Part shown: positions 33,082 to 42,149 of the stretch, piece by piece
Layout of the letters: each line of letters starts with the position of its first letter
How positions within the stretch are numbered: position 1 is the first letter of the stretch
From: BD2-11 sp965115885
Lineage (GTDB): Bacteria; Gemmatimonadota; Gemmatimonadetes; Longimicrobiales; Gaopeijiaceae
Direction: 5' to 3'
Assembly: GCA_965115885.1 (NCBI GenBank)
Contig: OZ220479.1
Coordinates: 2,418,001 to 2,482,000, forward strand
Length of the DNA stretch: 64,000 bases
The notes under the pieces: model-generated
What the model saw: the letters and a program-made list of their open reading frames with translations, nothing else
Told to the model about the DNA's origin: nothing
Database searches by the model: none
Made by a program: the position numbers and the translations under genes

Positions 33082-34953
33082 TCAGGGCCCGCCGGCGCCG
33101 AGGTCCAGCGCCCGGGACAGCGCCGTGCGTCCGCCCACGACGGGGAGAGCGAGGGCGGTCTCCGCCAAGTCGACGGTGAGCCGGGTCCCGGGCTCGGGGT
33201 GGAGCGTGAAGTCGGCGTCGCTGGAAAAGATCATGAGGGCGATGCGCTGTCCGGCGGGAACGATCTGGTCGTCGGGCTGAAGATCGAAGGCGACGTCGAC
33301 GAACGCGCCCGGAACCAGCGGCGCGCTCTCGCTGAGGGAGGCCGCGTTCTGGGGATCGGCCCAGCCGCGCGTGATCAGGTTGTCGCCGACGGCCGCGCCC
33401 TCGGTCCAGGGAAGCGACACCAGCCAGACCGAGAGGTTGGCGGCCGCGCGGTCGGCGGCGAGGCGGAGCGAGACGCGGGCGACGCCGGAGAGGTGCACCG
33501 CTCCGACGAGTTCGGGCGTCGCGTAGAGCAACCGGTGTTCGGACGACGCGGCTCCGGCGAGTTCGGACCCGGAGAATCCCGCGTCGTCGGTGAGCGACTG
33601 TCGTCCGGCGGCGGGGTCGGCCTCGAGGGAAAGCGCCCCGCGCGCGCCTCCCTCCCCGGAGAGGTGCAGGCGCACGGGCTCCGCGTCGGGGTGGGGATAG
33701 GCCGGATAGGGAGTGGGGTTCAGAGAGTCGTCGCCCTCGCGCACGATCCACGCCCTCGGATCGTTCTCCACCCCGTTCTCGATCCCGTACAGATACCGCG
33801 AAAACCAGCGGTTCACGAGGCGAAGCGGCGGCTCCCCTCCGTGGCCCTGCTGGTGGTAGTACACCTGGACCGGCACGCCCCGGTCGCGGAGCGCGGCCGC
33901 GATGCGGTAGCTGTGTTCGGGCATCACGTTCCAGTCGTTGAAGCCGTGCGCCATGAGCGTCGGGACGCGGACGTCGTCGATGCGGTTGAGGTAGTCGCGA
34001 CCGGCCCAGAAGTCGTTGTAGTCTCCGGACGCGCGGTCGAAGCGCGCCTGCATGAGATCGTCGCGGACCGTCCGGTCGCAGTAGTCGCGGCGCTCCTCCG
34101 GGCCGCTGTTGACGAAGTCGTAGAGGACGTCGATGTCCTCGCCGGGGTAGCCGCCCGGAGAGCGCACCAGCCCGTTGGAGCGGTAGTAGTGGTAGTACGA
34201 GGTGTTGGGGGCCACCGGAACGATGGCGTCGAGCCCCTCCGCCCCGGTGGTGGCCGCGGCGAGCGGCAGGGTGCCGTTGTAGGAGGTCCCGATCATGCCC
34301 ACGCTGCCGGTGGACCAGTGGGCGCGCACCTCTTCCCCGCCCTCGGCCGCGGCGAAGCCGCGCGCGCGCCCGCCCAGCCAGTCGATCACGGCCTTGGGGG
34401 CGAGCGACTCGTTCTCGCCGCCCACGGTGGGACAACCCTGCGACTGGCCCGTCCCGGGGGACTGCGAGTGCACTACCGCGAACCCGCGCGGCACCCAGGT
34501 GGCGACGTGCGAATTCGAGATGACCGGTTGCTCCTCGATGTGATCGACGGGCGGCATCGGGGCGCGCGGCGGAGGCGGAGCGCCCACTTCCTGGCGGATG
34601 TCCCAGAAGTGGCGGAAGTCGAGTCCGGCCGTGCCGGAATAGTACGGGCTGGTCTCGTAGATCACGGCCACCCTGAGCCCGGATTCGGTGGCCGCCGGAC
34701 GGGTCACGTCCACGTGCATCCGGTCCGGGGCGCCGTCGCCGTCGGAATCGAAGTCGGTTTCGACCCAGAGATCGTGGCGCACCCAGGTCGCGGAATCCGC
34801 GAACTCGGGAACGACCTGGGCCTCTCCGTTCTCGAAGACGGGCCGGGGACCGTCGGCGCAAGCCGCGGCGGCGAGCAGCGGCAGGACCGCCGCGGGGACG
34901 CCCGGCACGCGGCGCGGGGCCGCGATCGGAAGCGCGAAGCGGTGCGCCCTCAC
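33082..34953 (-). CDS. X-Pro dipeptidyl-peptidase (CocE/NonD family) lipoprotein
   Basis: 623 residues. Signal with lipobox AAAC (cysteine 32). The alpha/beta-hydrolase catalytic set is visible: serine in GMIGTSYNGTLPL, aspartate in MAHGFNDWNV and histidine in YYHQQGHGG. A C-terminal jelly-roll (LSVWLVSLPW, GAFVDVAFDLQPDD) completes the S15 peptidase plan. Probably releases X-Pro dipeptides or cleaves esters/amides outside the membrane. GTG 34953 overlaps the stop of the IS3 orfA remnant (GTGA); this may be coincidence, or the insertion may have replaced the original upstream region. Confidence 0.85.
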   Translation of the reverse strand: MRAHRFALPIAAPRRVPGVPAAVLPLLAAAACADGPRPVFENGEAQVVPEFADSATWVRHDLWVETDFDSDGDGAPDRMHVDVTRPAATESGLRVAVIYETSPYYSGTAGLDFRHFWDIRQEVGAPPPPRAPMPPVDHIEEQPVISNSHVATWVPRGFAVVHSQSPGTGQSQGCPTVGGENESLAPKAVIDWLGGRARGFAAAEGGEEVRAHWSTGSVGMIGTSYNGTLPLAAATTGAEGLDAIVPVAPNTSYYHYYRSNGLVRSPGGYPGEDIDVLYDFVNSGPEERRDYCDRTVRDDLMQARFDRASGDYNDFWAGRDYLNRIDDVRVPTLMAHGFNDWNVMPEHSYRIAAALRDRGVPVQVYYHQQGHGGEPPLRLVNRWFSRYLYGIENGVENDPRAWIVREGDDSLNPTPYPAYPHPDAEPVRLHLSGEGGARGALSLEADPAAGRQSLTDDAGFSGSELAGAASSEHRLLYATPELVGAVHLSGVARVSLRLAADRAAANLSVWLVSLPWTEGAAVGDNLITRGWADPQNAASLSESAPLVPGAFVDVAFDLQPDDQIVPAGQRIALMIFSSDADFTLHPEPGTRLTVDLAETALALPVVGGRTALSRALDLGAGGP

Positions 34954-35249
34954 GAACGCGCGCCTCCGTCGGGGATCGACGTGCGGTCGCCGGAGATCCA
35001 TGTCGCGGCTTTCCTCAGAATGTCGCGCTGCGTCATCAATTGCTTCTTGTCCCGCTTCAGGCGCAGTAGCTCCCGCCACTCCTCCGTCGTCGGATCGCGA
35101 CACGGATCCGCCTGCTTGACCCAGTTGCGGATCGTCCGCTCCGCCGGCTCGAACTCGCGCGCCAACGACCTCGGGCTGCGCCCGGCCCGAACCAGCTCGA
35201 CGATGCGCCTCTTGTACTCGGGCGGGTACCGCCGCCAGCTTCTGCCCAT
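34950..35249 (-). CDS. orphan IS3-type OrfA (transposase helix-turn-helix)
   Basis: 99 residues: MGRSWRRYPPEYKRRIVELV, then GRSPRSLAREFEPAERTIRNW (helix-turn-helix) and the leucine-zipper-like LKRDKKQLMTQRDILRKAATW, the standard IS3 OrfA layout. No OrfB (integrase core) follows; the downstream sequence is the peptidase gene. It is therefore a remnant or a solo insertion. It also lies directly before a host gene on the same strand and its stop overlaps that start. Confidence 0.8.
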   Translation of the reverse strand: MGRSWRRYPPEYKRRIVELVRAGRSPRSLAREFEPAERTIRNWVKQADPCRDPTTEEWRELLRLKRDKKQLMTQRDILRKAATWISGDRTSIPDGGARS

Positions 35250-35420
35250 GGCTCGCTTTCCTCGGTCGTCGGTTCGTTGGTTCGAGGGAAGATCGCTCGC
35301 GAACGCCGTTCGCCGCCACGTCAATGGAGCCCCTTCGCTCCCGTCCGTCCACCTCGTCGGAGACACGCCGGAAATTGGAAACGGTTCCCTGCGCACGCCC
35401 TGCGGTGGGGATCGAGGACC

Positions 35421-36680
35421 TCATTCGGCCGCGTAGACGGTCAGCATCACTTCGGATTCGCCGAGAAGCCTGTACGCCGGGCGCCTTCCGGAATGGGCCT
35501 CGCTGCGGCGAAGCAGTACGCGCACTCCTTCGCCCCGGCGGTCCATCATCGTCGTCCGGTGGGTATCGAGTCCCGCAACGTCTCGCGGCACGGGAATTTC
35601 CGCCAACCGGCCGACGATCACGCTATTGGGAGAAAACTGCCGGTATGGAAGGTCGCCCAAATCGAGCGCGTCGGGCAACCCCCCGGGCGAATAGAGGTCC
35701 AGGCGGTCCGAAAACATCTGCAACCTGATCTTGGATCCGTACATCGAACAGTCGCGGTGAGCAACGGCGTTCGCGATCGCTTCGAAGACGGAGATCATGT
35801 CGTACTGGGGACGGTCCGCGCGCCCCAGCGTTTTGCTGGCGGACACGCGTTGAACCTTCGCCACGAACCGGCAAGCTTCGGCGATCTGAACGTCGAGAGG
35901 TCCGGTGATGTCCCTGGCGTCGAGCTGACAGTTCGTCAAGTCCGCCGAATCGGCGATCCCTCGCCCCCGGTACGCCACCGCCTGGACGTACGCATGACGC
36001 AACCATCGATGAGGGTTGGGCGTGCAGAGCAGGACGCCGGCGACGGTCGGACGAAGCTCTCCGGCTTCGGCGCGGGCGGCCATCCCCAGCTTGCCCGCGA
36101 ACGTCTCCAGATCGTCGTCCGTTCGCTCGGTCCTGAACCGATCGATCAGATCCGGGCTCAAATTCCGAAAGCGTGCCGCATCCACCGTTTCTTCGTCGAA
36201 GCCAACGGGGCCAGAGCGCCGACGTCGTACGAACAGGCGAGCGAGCTGCTCCGGCCGCATCCGCCGCTTGGAATCCGCGCTTCTGCGCAAGTATCCCGAC
36301 GGACTTCTGTGCACGAAGAGGCTACGTGGCACGAAGATCTGAATCACAAGCCTCTCGGTGCCAGTGGCGTCGGGAAACGACACGTGCCGAATCGCCACAT
36401 CGAGAGGTGGATCCACGGACCGATCGACGGCTTCGGCAATTAAGCGTTCCACAAGATGGATGCGGTCCGGGGGGATGCCAACGACGTCCCGGGTCGCGTC
36501 GCGGACTCCGAGAACGACATGGCCTCCGCGACAATTGGCGAAAGCGGCAAGCTCGTCGGCTAGCGTCTTTCGGTCCGGTCCTTTCAGTTCATCGTCCGAG
36601 AAAACGACTTCCATTAATTCCAGGAACGAGTCTTCGCCTCGTCGAATTCTCTCGAGAACTTCCGCCGGCGAATCACGCAT
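35421..36680 (-). CDS. Schlafen/AlbA_2-type ATP-binding protein
   Basis: 419 residues. An N-terminal AlbA_2 domain (SFLELMEVVFSDDELK, LADELAAFANCRGGHVVLGV, residues about 17-65) and a C-terminal HATPase_c_4-like part (DMISVFEAIANAVAHRDCS, IRLQMFSDRLDLYSPGGLP) give the arrangement of the widespread bacterial Slfn-AlbA regulator family (often annotated RecG-like). Such genes are common in genomic islands and some act in phage defence; a role here is not shown. GC is lower than the flanks and it neighbours a transposase remnant and a tRNA, so transfer is likely. Confidence 0.8.
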   Translation of the reverse strand: MRDSPAEVLERIRRGEDSFLELMEVVFSDDELKGPDRKTLADELAAFANCRGGHVVLGVRDATRDVVGIPPDRIHLVERLIAEAVDRSVDPPLDVAIRHVSFPDATGTERLVIQIFVPRSLFVHRSPSGYLRRSADSKRRMRPEQLARLFVRRRRSGPVGFDEETVDAARFRNLSPDLIDRFRTERTDDDLETFAGKLGMAARAEAGELRPTVAGVLLCTPNPHRWLRHAYVQAVAYRGRGIADSADLTNCQLDARDITGPLDVQIAEACRFVAKVQRVSASKTLGRADRPQYDMISVFEAIANAVAHRDCSMYGSKIRLQMFSDRLDLYSPGGLPDALDLGDLPYRQFSPNSVIVGRLAEIPVPRDVAGLDTHRTTMMDRRGEGVRVLLRRSEAHSGRRPAYRLLGESEVMLTVYAAE

Positions 36681-37719
36681 GGTTCGACGGATTCGGGAGG
36701 CGCTTGCAGCGGACGTGGAAAGCTTGGCGGCCTCCCTCCATGACGCGACAGACCCCGTCGCGCGCCCCAGGGTTCCTGCAAGGTGCCCGCCACTCTGCGG
36801 CTTTCGTTTTCTTCAGGCGATCGTCGAGTATCCGGCGCCGCTCCCGGCGTCCGCGTTCCTCGAAGACCCGAATTTTCCGAGCTTCGAGTTCTTCGCGACG
36901 CGAGTTCCAATCCGCCCAGTCCGCCTGCGGCGAATCGTCGATCACCTTCGGGAGGGAGTTCGGATCGCGGGACACGGCCAGCACTTGCTTCCGACTCAGG
37001 ATGCGAGCGGGAAACCGTCCGCGGACACTTCCGACGCTGCGGGTCCACCGGCTCGTCCAGACCCTGCTCCTCCACCGATATCCCGGCGCCATCGCAACGC
37101 CACCGAACGCGAAACCGACTGTCGTCCCTGCACACGGTCGCGACAACTTCCGTATTCCCCATGGGTACGCCGGGGCCGTTTTCGGCTCTGCGGGCACGAT
37201 GCGAATTCCTCGAATTCGTGCTTGAGTTCGGCAGGCAAGTCGTCTTGCCGCCTCAGCGCCAGCTTCAGCATCTCGACGATGGTGGACGTGCCGGTTCCCC
37301 GCCCTGCGACGATTCGGGCACCGCAACGCAATCGATTCCGACGCGCATGAACGCCCTCCCTTCTCGTCTCCCCGGACGCTCGAACCCTCTTCATTCCTAC
37401 GGCGGCCAGAACTGGCGCCAAGCGGTACCCGTCTCGTCCCTCCACCGGCATCGCCCGGCTTTTCGGTACTGCGACGAACGTATCGCGACAAGCGGGGAGT
37501 CCGGGGAGTCCGTCCCTCCGACGGTGGCCCGCTCTTCGCGAGGTTCGGTTGGTGCCTGCCGCACCCATCGCTTGGCGACTTGCCCCCGCAATCCCATGGG
37601 CCGCGGTGCCGCTTCGATGCTTTCGGCGCTCGCTCGCGTCGCGGCCTGCAAGTTCGCTGGGCCACCCACGGCGGGCCCCCTCCGCTCGAACCGCCTCGAA
37701 CTGGTCGCGCCAAGCGCGA
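36681..37719 (-). pseudogene. decayed coding region between Schlafen gene and tRNA-Ala
   Basis: No intact gene covers this 1 kb. Protein-like pieces occur in different minus-strand frames: MLKLALRRQDDLPAELKHEF (about 37200-37270), TEVVATVCRDDSRFRVRW (about 37110-37160) and SRREELEARKIRVFEERGRR with a charged helical tail (about 36810-36910) that runs to the Schlafen start. This looks like one or two genes broken by frameshifts, but no family can be named. GC is mildly reduced. Confidence 0.3.
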
Positions 37720-37792
37720 TGGAGCCAGCCGGAATCGAACCGGCGACCTCCTGCTTGCAAAGCAGGCGCTCTCCCGACTGAGCTATGGCCCC
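37720..37792 (-). tRNA. tRNA-Ala (TGC anticodon)
   Basis: 73 bases on the minus strand. Acceptor GGGGCCA pairs with TGGCTCC (one G-U), D-arm GCTC-AGTCGGGA-GAGC, anticodon stem CCTGC-TTTGCAA-GCAGG with anticodon TGC, and T-arm GCCGG-TTCGATT-CCGGC. Discriminator A; CCA is not encoded. Its 3' end faces the accessory patch at 35-37.7 kb, the usual geometry for an integration site, but no second att copy was seen. Confidence 0.95.
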
Positions 37793-37874
37793 GCACCGAA
37801 CCCGCGGTCCCGCACGGCGAGACCGCGGACGCCACTCCGTCCCGGCAGGCCCGGAGGACAGACGGGCGGACGGC

Positions 37875-37903
37875 AATATAGGGGCGGGCGCGGTTCCGCT
37901 CCA
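37875..37903 (-). promoter_or_regulatory. candidate tRNA-Ala promoter
   Basis: On the minus strand TATATT (37880-37875) is preceded by a 17-base spacer and TGGAGC (37903-37898), a weak -35. It lies about 82 bases upstream of the tRNA. Confidence 0.4.
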
Positions 37904-37950
37904 GTTCCGGGCGGACCGAGGCGGGTCTGCCCGCTTCGCCGCAGGCGCGG

Positions 37951-37956
37951 TATACT
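37951..37956 (+). promoter_or_regulatory. -10 element giving a probably leaderless gmhB mRNA
   Basis: TATACT ends 8 bases before the ATG at 37965, so transcription should begin within a base or two of the start codon, and no Shine-Dalgarno sequence is present. The -35 position is not a good match. Confidence 0.5.
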
Positions 37957-37964
37957 GTCGCACC

Positions 37965-38564
37965 ATGTCCGCCATCCGCACCTCCCTTCCGGGAGCCGTC
38001 TTCCTCGACCTGTACGGCACGGTCGCGAGAGAGGTGGGCTACATCAACCACCCCGACCGCTTCCGCCTGCACGATTTCTCGGGCGAGGCGATCCGCCTGC
38101 TCAACCGGGTCGGCTACCGGGTGTTCGTGGCCACCAACCAGTCGGGGATCGCGCGCGGGTACTTCACCGAGGAAGTGCTGAACGAGGTGCGCCGTCGGCT
38201 GGTCGACGGCTTGGCGCGCGCGGGCGCGCGCGTGGAGGCCGTGTACCACTGTCCGCATCTCGCGCCGGAAGGACGGTCGGCGGTCTGCGGCTGCCGCAAG
38301 CCGCTCCCGGGCATGCTGTTGCGGGCGGCGCGCGAACACGGGGCGGAGCTGGCCTCCTCCTGGATGGTCGGGGACATGATCACGGACGTCGAAACCGGAC
38401 ACGCCGCGGGCGCGCGCGGCATTCTTCTGCGCACCGGATACGGCCGCGGCCAGATCGAGTACCAGCGCCGCCGGTGGCGAGTCGAGCCCGACCTGATCTG
38501 CGACGACCTGCTGGCCGCCGCCCGCGCGATCGCCGAGGCGGCGCTGACCCGGAATCCGGGCTGA
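37965..38564 (+). CDS. gmhB: GmhB-like heptose 1,7-bisphosphate phosphatase (HAD)
   Basis: 199 residues. HAD hydrolase of the histidinol-phosphatase/GmhB group: VFLDLYGTV, ATNQSGIARGYF, zinc ligands C96-x-H98 and C108-x-C110 with CRKPLPGM, and VGDMITDVETG. It should remove the 1-phosphate from heptose bisphosphate on the way to ADP-heptose for lipopolysaccharide. The nucleophile D15 is present but the usual second aspartate (DxDGT) is Y17, which would weaken the acid/base step. It is followed 8 bases later by a heptose-7-phosphate kinase gene, which supports the pathway call. Confidence 0.85.
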   Translation: MSAIRTSLPGAVFLDLYGTVAREVGYINHPDRFRLHDFSGEAIRLLNRVGYRVFVATNQSGIARGYFTEEVLNEVRRRLVDGLARAGARVEAVYHCPHLAPEGRSAVCGCRKPLPGMLLRAAREHGAELASSWMVGDMITDVETGHAAGARGILLRTGYGRGQIEYQRRRWRVEPDLICDDLLAAARAIAEAALTRNPG

Positions 38565-38571
38565 AGCGGAG

Positions 38572-39582
38572 ATGGCTCCCGGAGACCGGCTGAAGCGCGC
38601 CCGCCGCACGGCCCTCGAGCGCATCCCCGCGCTCGTCGGCCGGCGCGTCCTGGTGGCGGGCGACTTCCTGCTCGACCTCTATCTGACCGGGAGACCGACC
38701 CGCCTCTCGCGCGAGGCGCCCGTGCTCGTCCTCGAGCACGAGGGCGAGGACGCGAAGCTGGGGGGAGCGGGAAACGCCACCCGCAACGTGCGCGCGCTGG
38801 GCGGAGAACCGATCCCGCTGGGGGTGGTGGGCGAGGACCCGGAAGGGGACCGGGTCGTGGAGATGCTCCGGGCGGACGGCATCGACGCGGGCGGGATTCT
38901 CCGCGACCCCGAACGGCGCACCGTCGCCAAGACCCGAATTCTCGCGGGCGCCGCCAACGCCGCCAAGCAGCAGGTGCTGCGGATCGACCGAGGCGAGGCG
39001 TACGGCGCGGGCCAAGCGGATCGGCTCGCGCGGCGCGCGCGCGCGTTGCTCCCGGAGGCGGACGCGGTGCTGCTCTCCGACTACGGGTACTCGACTCTGT
39101 CGCCCCCGGTGCTTTCCCGCCTGATCCGGCCGGCGCGCGCGCGCGGCATCCCCTCGTGCGCGGACTCGCGCTACCGGTTGAGCGAATTCCGCGGGATCGA
39201 GGTCGCGACCCCGAACGAGGAGGAGCTGGCGGGAGTCCTGGGCCGCGCCCTGCCCAACGACGCCGAAATCGCGGCGGGCGGACGGGAGCTCGTGAGCCGC
39301 CTGGACGCGCGGGCCGTGGTGGTCACCCGCGGGAGCCGGGGGATGAGCGTCTTCGAGGGCGACGGGCCCGGCCGGACCGTCCCGCCGGCCGGACCGGGAG
39401 AGGTCGCGGACGTGACCGGCGCGGGCGACACGGTGGCGAGCGCGCTGGCGCTGGCGCTCTCGGCGGGTTGCGACGTCACGAGCGCCGCGGTGCTGGCGAA
39501 CGCAGCCGCTTCGGTGGTCGTGGGACGCCCGGGCGCCGCGACGGCTGCGCCCGGGGAGGTGGCCTCGGCGCTTCGGCGGTGA
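38572..39582 (+). CDS. hldA: RfaE1/HldA-like heptose 7-phosphate kinase
   Basis: 336 residues of the PfkB ribokinase family: VLVAGDFLLDLYLTG, substrate loop KLGGAGNATRNVRALGG, SDYGYSTLSP, TPNEEE and the catalytic GAGDTVASALALAL with the anion-hole aspartate. This matches the kinase half of HldE, which phosphorylates heptose 7-phosphate at O-1. The nucleotidyltransferase half is missing, so ADP-heptose synthesis would need a separate hldC elsewhere. Operonic with gmhB. Confidence 0.88.
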   Translation: MAPGDRLKRARRTALERIPALVGRRVLVAGDFLLDLYLTGRPTRLSREAPVLVLEHEGEDAKLGGAGNATRNVRALGGEPIPLGVVGEDPEGDRVVEMLRADGIDAGGILRDPERRTVAKTRILAGAANAAKQQVLRIDRGEAYGAGQADRLARRARALLPEADAVLLSDYGYSTLSPPVLSRLIRPARARGIPSCADSRYRLSEFRGIEVATPNEEELAGVLGRALPNDAEIAAGGRELVSRLDARAVVVTRGSRGMSVFEGDGPGRTVPPAGPGEVADVTGAGDTVASALALALSAGCDVTSAAVLANAAASVVVGRPGAATAAPGEVASALRR

Positions 39583-39610
39583 CGGACGCGCGGCGGGGGC
39601 CCGCCCCCGC

Positions 39611-41245
39611 TCACGCCTCCACCGCCCGGGCCGCGCGCAGGAGCGTGGCCTCGTCCCAAGGCTTGGCCGCGAGTTGCACCGCAAGCGGCAACCCGGCCTC
39701 GTCGGTGCCGCAGGGCACGCTGACGGCGGGCCAGCCAAGCGCGTTGAAGAGGTTCGTGAGGTCCGTCGAGGCGGGCATGTCCAGCGGCGGAGCGGTCCCG
39801 GGCTGGCAGGGCAGGCTCAGCAGTTCCAGGTCGCGGCAGGCGGCGTCCCAGCGCGCGCGGATCCGGTGCCGGAGCCGTTGCGCCCCGAGGTAGTCCTGGG
39901 CCGAGAAGGCGAAGGCGGCGACCAAGCGGCCGCGGCAGAGTTCGCCGTAGTCGTCGTACCGGGTCCTCAGCAGGGGGGCGTGATGCGCGGCGGCCTCCAC
40001 GCCCAGCGTGAGCAGGGCGACGTGGCGGAGCGTGCGGATCTCGTCGAGATCGACCTCCAGCAGCGTCGCGCCCGCCTGCCGCAGCGCGCGATTGGCGCGC
40101 CTCCACGAACGCACGACCGCGTCCGGTAGAGGCGCGCCGAGATGCAGGTTCCCGGGCACGCCGACGCGCAGACCGGACAGGTCGGCGCGCGAACGCCCGC
40201 CTTCGGCCGGGCCGCCGGGCGTTCCGGACGGCGCGAAGGACGGAGCCGTCCGGGTGCGGCCGTCGGGCGTCGCCAGGGCGTCCAGCACCAGCGCGGCGTC
40301 CTCGACGCTGCGCGCGATCGGACCCGCGTGGTCGAGCGACCAAGCCAGCGGAGTGCAGCCGCGCAGACTCACGCGACCGAAAGTGGGCTTGAGGCCCACC
40401 ACCCCGCACAGCGCCGCCGGGATGCGGATCGAGCCCCCCGTGTCGGTCCCCAAGGCCGCGTACGCCATGCCGTGCGCCACCGCCGCCGCCGATCCGCTGC
40501 TCGATCCGCCCGCCTCGCGAGCGGGATCGTGGGGGTTGGGAGTGGGGCCGAAGTGGGGGTTGGTCGACCCCGGCCAGTACGCGAACTCCGACAGCCGGGT
40601 CTTTCCCACGACGACCGCCCCCGCGGCGCGCAGACGCTCCACCGCGGCCGCGTCGCGGTCGACGACGCGGCCGACGAAGATCTTCGATCCGGAAGTGGTG
40701 GGCGCGCCCTCCACGGCCAGGAGATCCTTGACCGCGACCGGAATCCCGTGCAGCGGTCCGCGCCACGCCCCGCCCGCCACCTCGTCCTGCGCGCGCCGCG
40801 CCGACGCCCGCGCCTCGTCCGCCAGAACCAGCTGGAAGGCGCGGGCCTCGGCGTCCCGCTCCTCGATGCGGGCCAAGGCCCGCTCGGCGAGCTCGACGGG
40901 GGAGACCGAGCCGGCGCGCACCAGCGGCGCCAGCTCGGCGATGGTCGAGGGCCAAGACCGGGAATCCGCTCCGGCGCGGGAGGGAACGGGAGACGCCTCG
41001 GCGGCGGAACGCGCGGTCGGCGCCCCCTCCCCGGTCGCTCCGGGCCCGGCGAGCGGCCGTCCCGAAAGGAAATCCGGCGGACACCCGTCCTCCGCGGCCT
41101 CGAGAACGTCGCGCAACAGGGTTGCGCGGTCCCCCACGCCCTCCGCCACCGCCCGCTCGACGTCCCTCTCCCGAACCGGGATGCCCGCCGAACGCAAGTT
41201 CGCGCGCAGCCTCGCGGCGACGAGGTCGCTAGCGCGCGAAGACAC
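39611..41245 (-). CDS. amidase-signature enzyme (AtzF/GatA-like)
   Basis: 544 residues from GTG 41245, which overlaps the 3' end of the proline dehydrogenase gene by 17 bases. Catalytic set: K173 (HGIPVAVKDLL), cis-serine in AGGSSSGSAAAVAHG (248-250) and nucleophile S272 (LGTDTGGSIR). The first about 95 residues are a helical extension not found in GatA. No gatB/gatC neighbours, no signal peptide, so a cytosolic catabolic amidase is more likely than the glutamyl-tRNA amidotransferase subunit. Coupling to proline oxidation hints at amino-acid or amide catabolism. Confidence 0.87.
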   Translation of the reverse strand: MSSRASDLVAARLRANLRSAGIPVRERDVERAVAEGVGDRATLLRDVLEAAEDGCPPDFLSGRPLAGPGATGEGAPTARSAAEASPVPSRAGADSRSWPSTIAELAPLVRAGSVSPVELAERALARIEERDAEARAFQLVLADEARASARRAQDEVAGGAWRGPLHGIPVAVKDLLAVEGAPTTSGSKIFVGRVVDRDAAAVERLRAAGAVVVGKTRLSEFAYWPGSTNPHFGPTPNPHDPAREAGGSSSGSAAAVAHGMAYAALGTDTGGSIRIPAALCGVVGLKPTFGRVSLRGCTPLAWSLDHAGPIARSVEDAALVLDALATPDGRTRTAPSFAPSGTPGGPAEGGRSRADLSGLRVGVPGNLHLGAPLPDAVVRSWRRANRALRQAGATLLEVDLDEIRTLRHVALLTLGVEAAAHHAPLLRTRYDDYGELCRGRLVAAFAFSAQDYLGAQRLRHRIRARWDAACRDLELLSLPCQPGTAPPLDMPASTDLTNLFNALGWPAVSVPCGTDEAGLPLAVQLAAKPWDEATLLRAARAVEA

Positions 41246-42149
41246 TGCGGACGACGAACCCCAGGTTGGCGGGCCGCTCCGCCAACCGACGCATGTACCA
41301 CGGGTACCAGTGGGAACCGTAGCTGATCAGGACCCGCACCGGGATTCCCCGCCGCCTCAGCGCCAGCTGCTCGCGCGGCCGAATCCCGTAGAGCATCTGC
41401 ACTTCGAACGCGTCCTCGGGCAGGCCGCGCGCGCGCGCCTCCCCGAGGATCCGGTCCAGCAGGACCTTGTCGTGGGTCGCGATCCCATGGGGTGCGGCGG
41501 AGTCCGCGTTCTCGAGCATGAGGCGGGTCAGCGCCAGAAAGTTCTCGTCCACTTCCGTCTTGCGGGGCCAGGCGACGTCGGCCGACTCCTGGTAGGCCCC
41601 CTTCACCAAGCGCAGGCGGGCGCCCAGCGCGAGCAGCTTCTCGACGTCCGCGGCGGTGCGGTACAGGTACGCCTGCACGCAGAGGCCGAGGTTGGAACGT
41701 TCGGCCAGCGCCGCGGTGAAGACGTCCAACGTCGCGTCCACGTACGGGGACGCCTCCATGTCCACCCACACGACGTTCCCGCGCTCCTCCGCCGCCGCCG
41801 CCAGCCGCTCCAGATTGGCCTGCGCCACCTCGTGGCCCAGGTTCTGGCCCAACTGCGTCAGCTTGACCGAGATTTGGCTGTCCAGCCCTGCCGTCGCGAT
41901 GCGTCCGATCAGGTCCGCGTAGTGCTCCACCGCCTTCTCGATCTCGCCGGGGTCCGCGAGCGCTTCGCCGAGCTTGGTGAACACCGTCGAGACGTCGCGC
42001 TCGCCGAGTCGGTCGGCGGCCTCCAGCGCCGCATCGGCCGTCTCGCCCGGCATGAAGCGGGACACGGCCCGGCGGGCGAAGGAGCGACGCCGCATCTGGC
42101 GCTCGATCCAGGCGTTCCGCGACGCCCAAAGCAACGCTTGGCGCAACAT
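41229..42149 (-). CDS. putB: proline dehydrogenase
   Basis: 306 residues, the stand-alone monofunctional type. It oxidises proline to pyrroline-5-carboxylate with FAD. The TIM-barrel signatures are present: ISVKLTQLG, VWVDMEASPYVDATLDVF, LGLCVQAYLYRTAADV, RLVKGAYQESADVAWP, IATHDKVL, FEVQMLYGIR and the C-terminal YGSHWYPWYMRRLAERPANL with the conserved arginines that bind proline carboxylate. Start ATG 42149. Followed by an overlapping amidase gene. Confidence 0.93.
   Translation of the reverse strand: MLRQALLWASRNAWIERQMRRRSFARRAVSRFMPGETADAALEAADRLGERDVSTVFTKLGEALADPGEIEKAVEHYADLIGRIATAGLDSQISVKLTQLGQNLGHEVAQANLERLAAAAEERGNVVWVDMEASPYVDATLDVFTAALAERSNLGLCVQAYLYRTAADVEKLLALGARLRLVKGAYQESADVAWPRKTEVDENFLALTRLMLENADSAAPHGIATHDKVLLDRILGEARARGLPEDAFEVQMLYGIRPREQLALRRRGIPVRVLISYGSHWYPWYMRRLAERPANLGFVVRSVFAR

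Noticed and set aside
36614..37713. Two long minus-strand frames as intact genes
   Set aside because: Each is only partly protein-like and they overlap one another; the pattern fits a frame-broken relic better.
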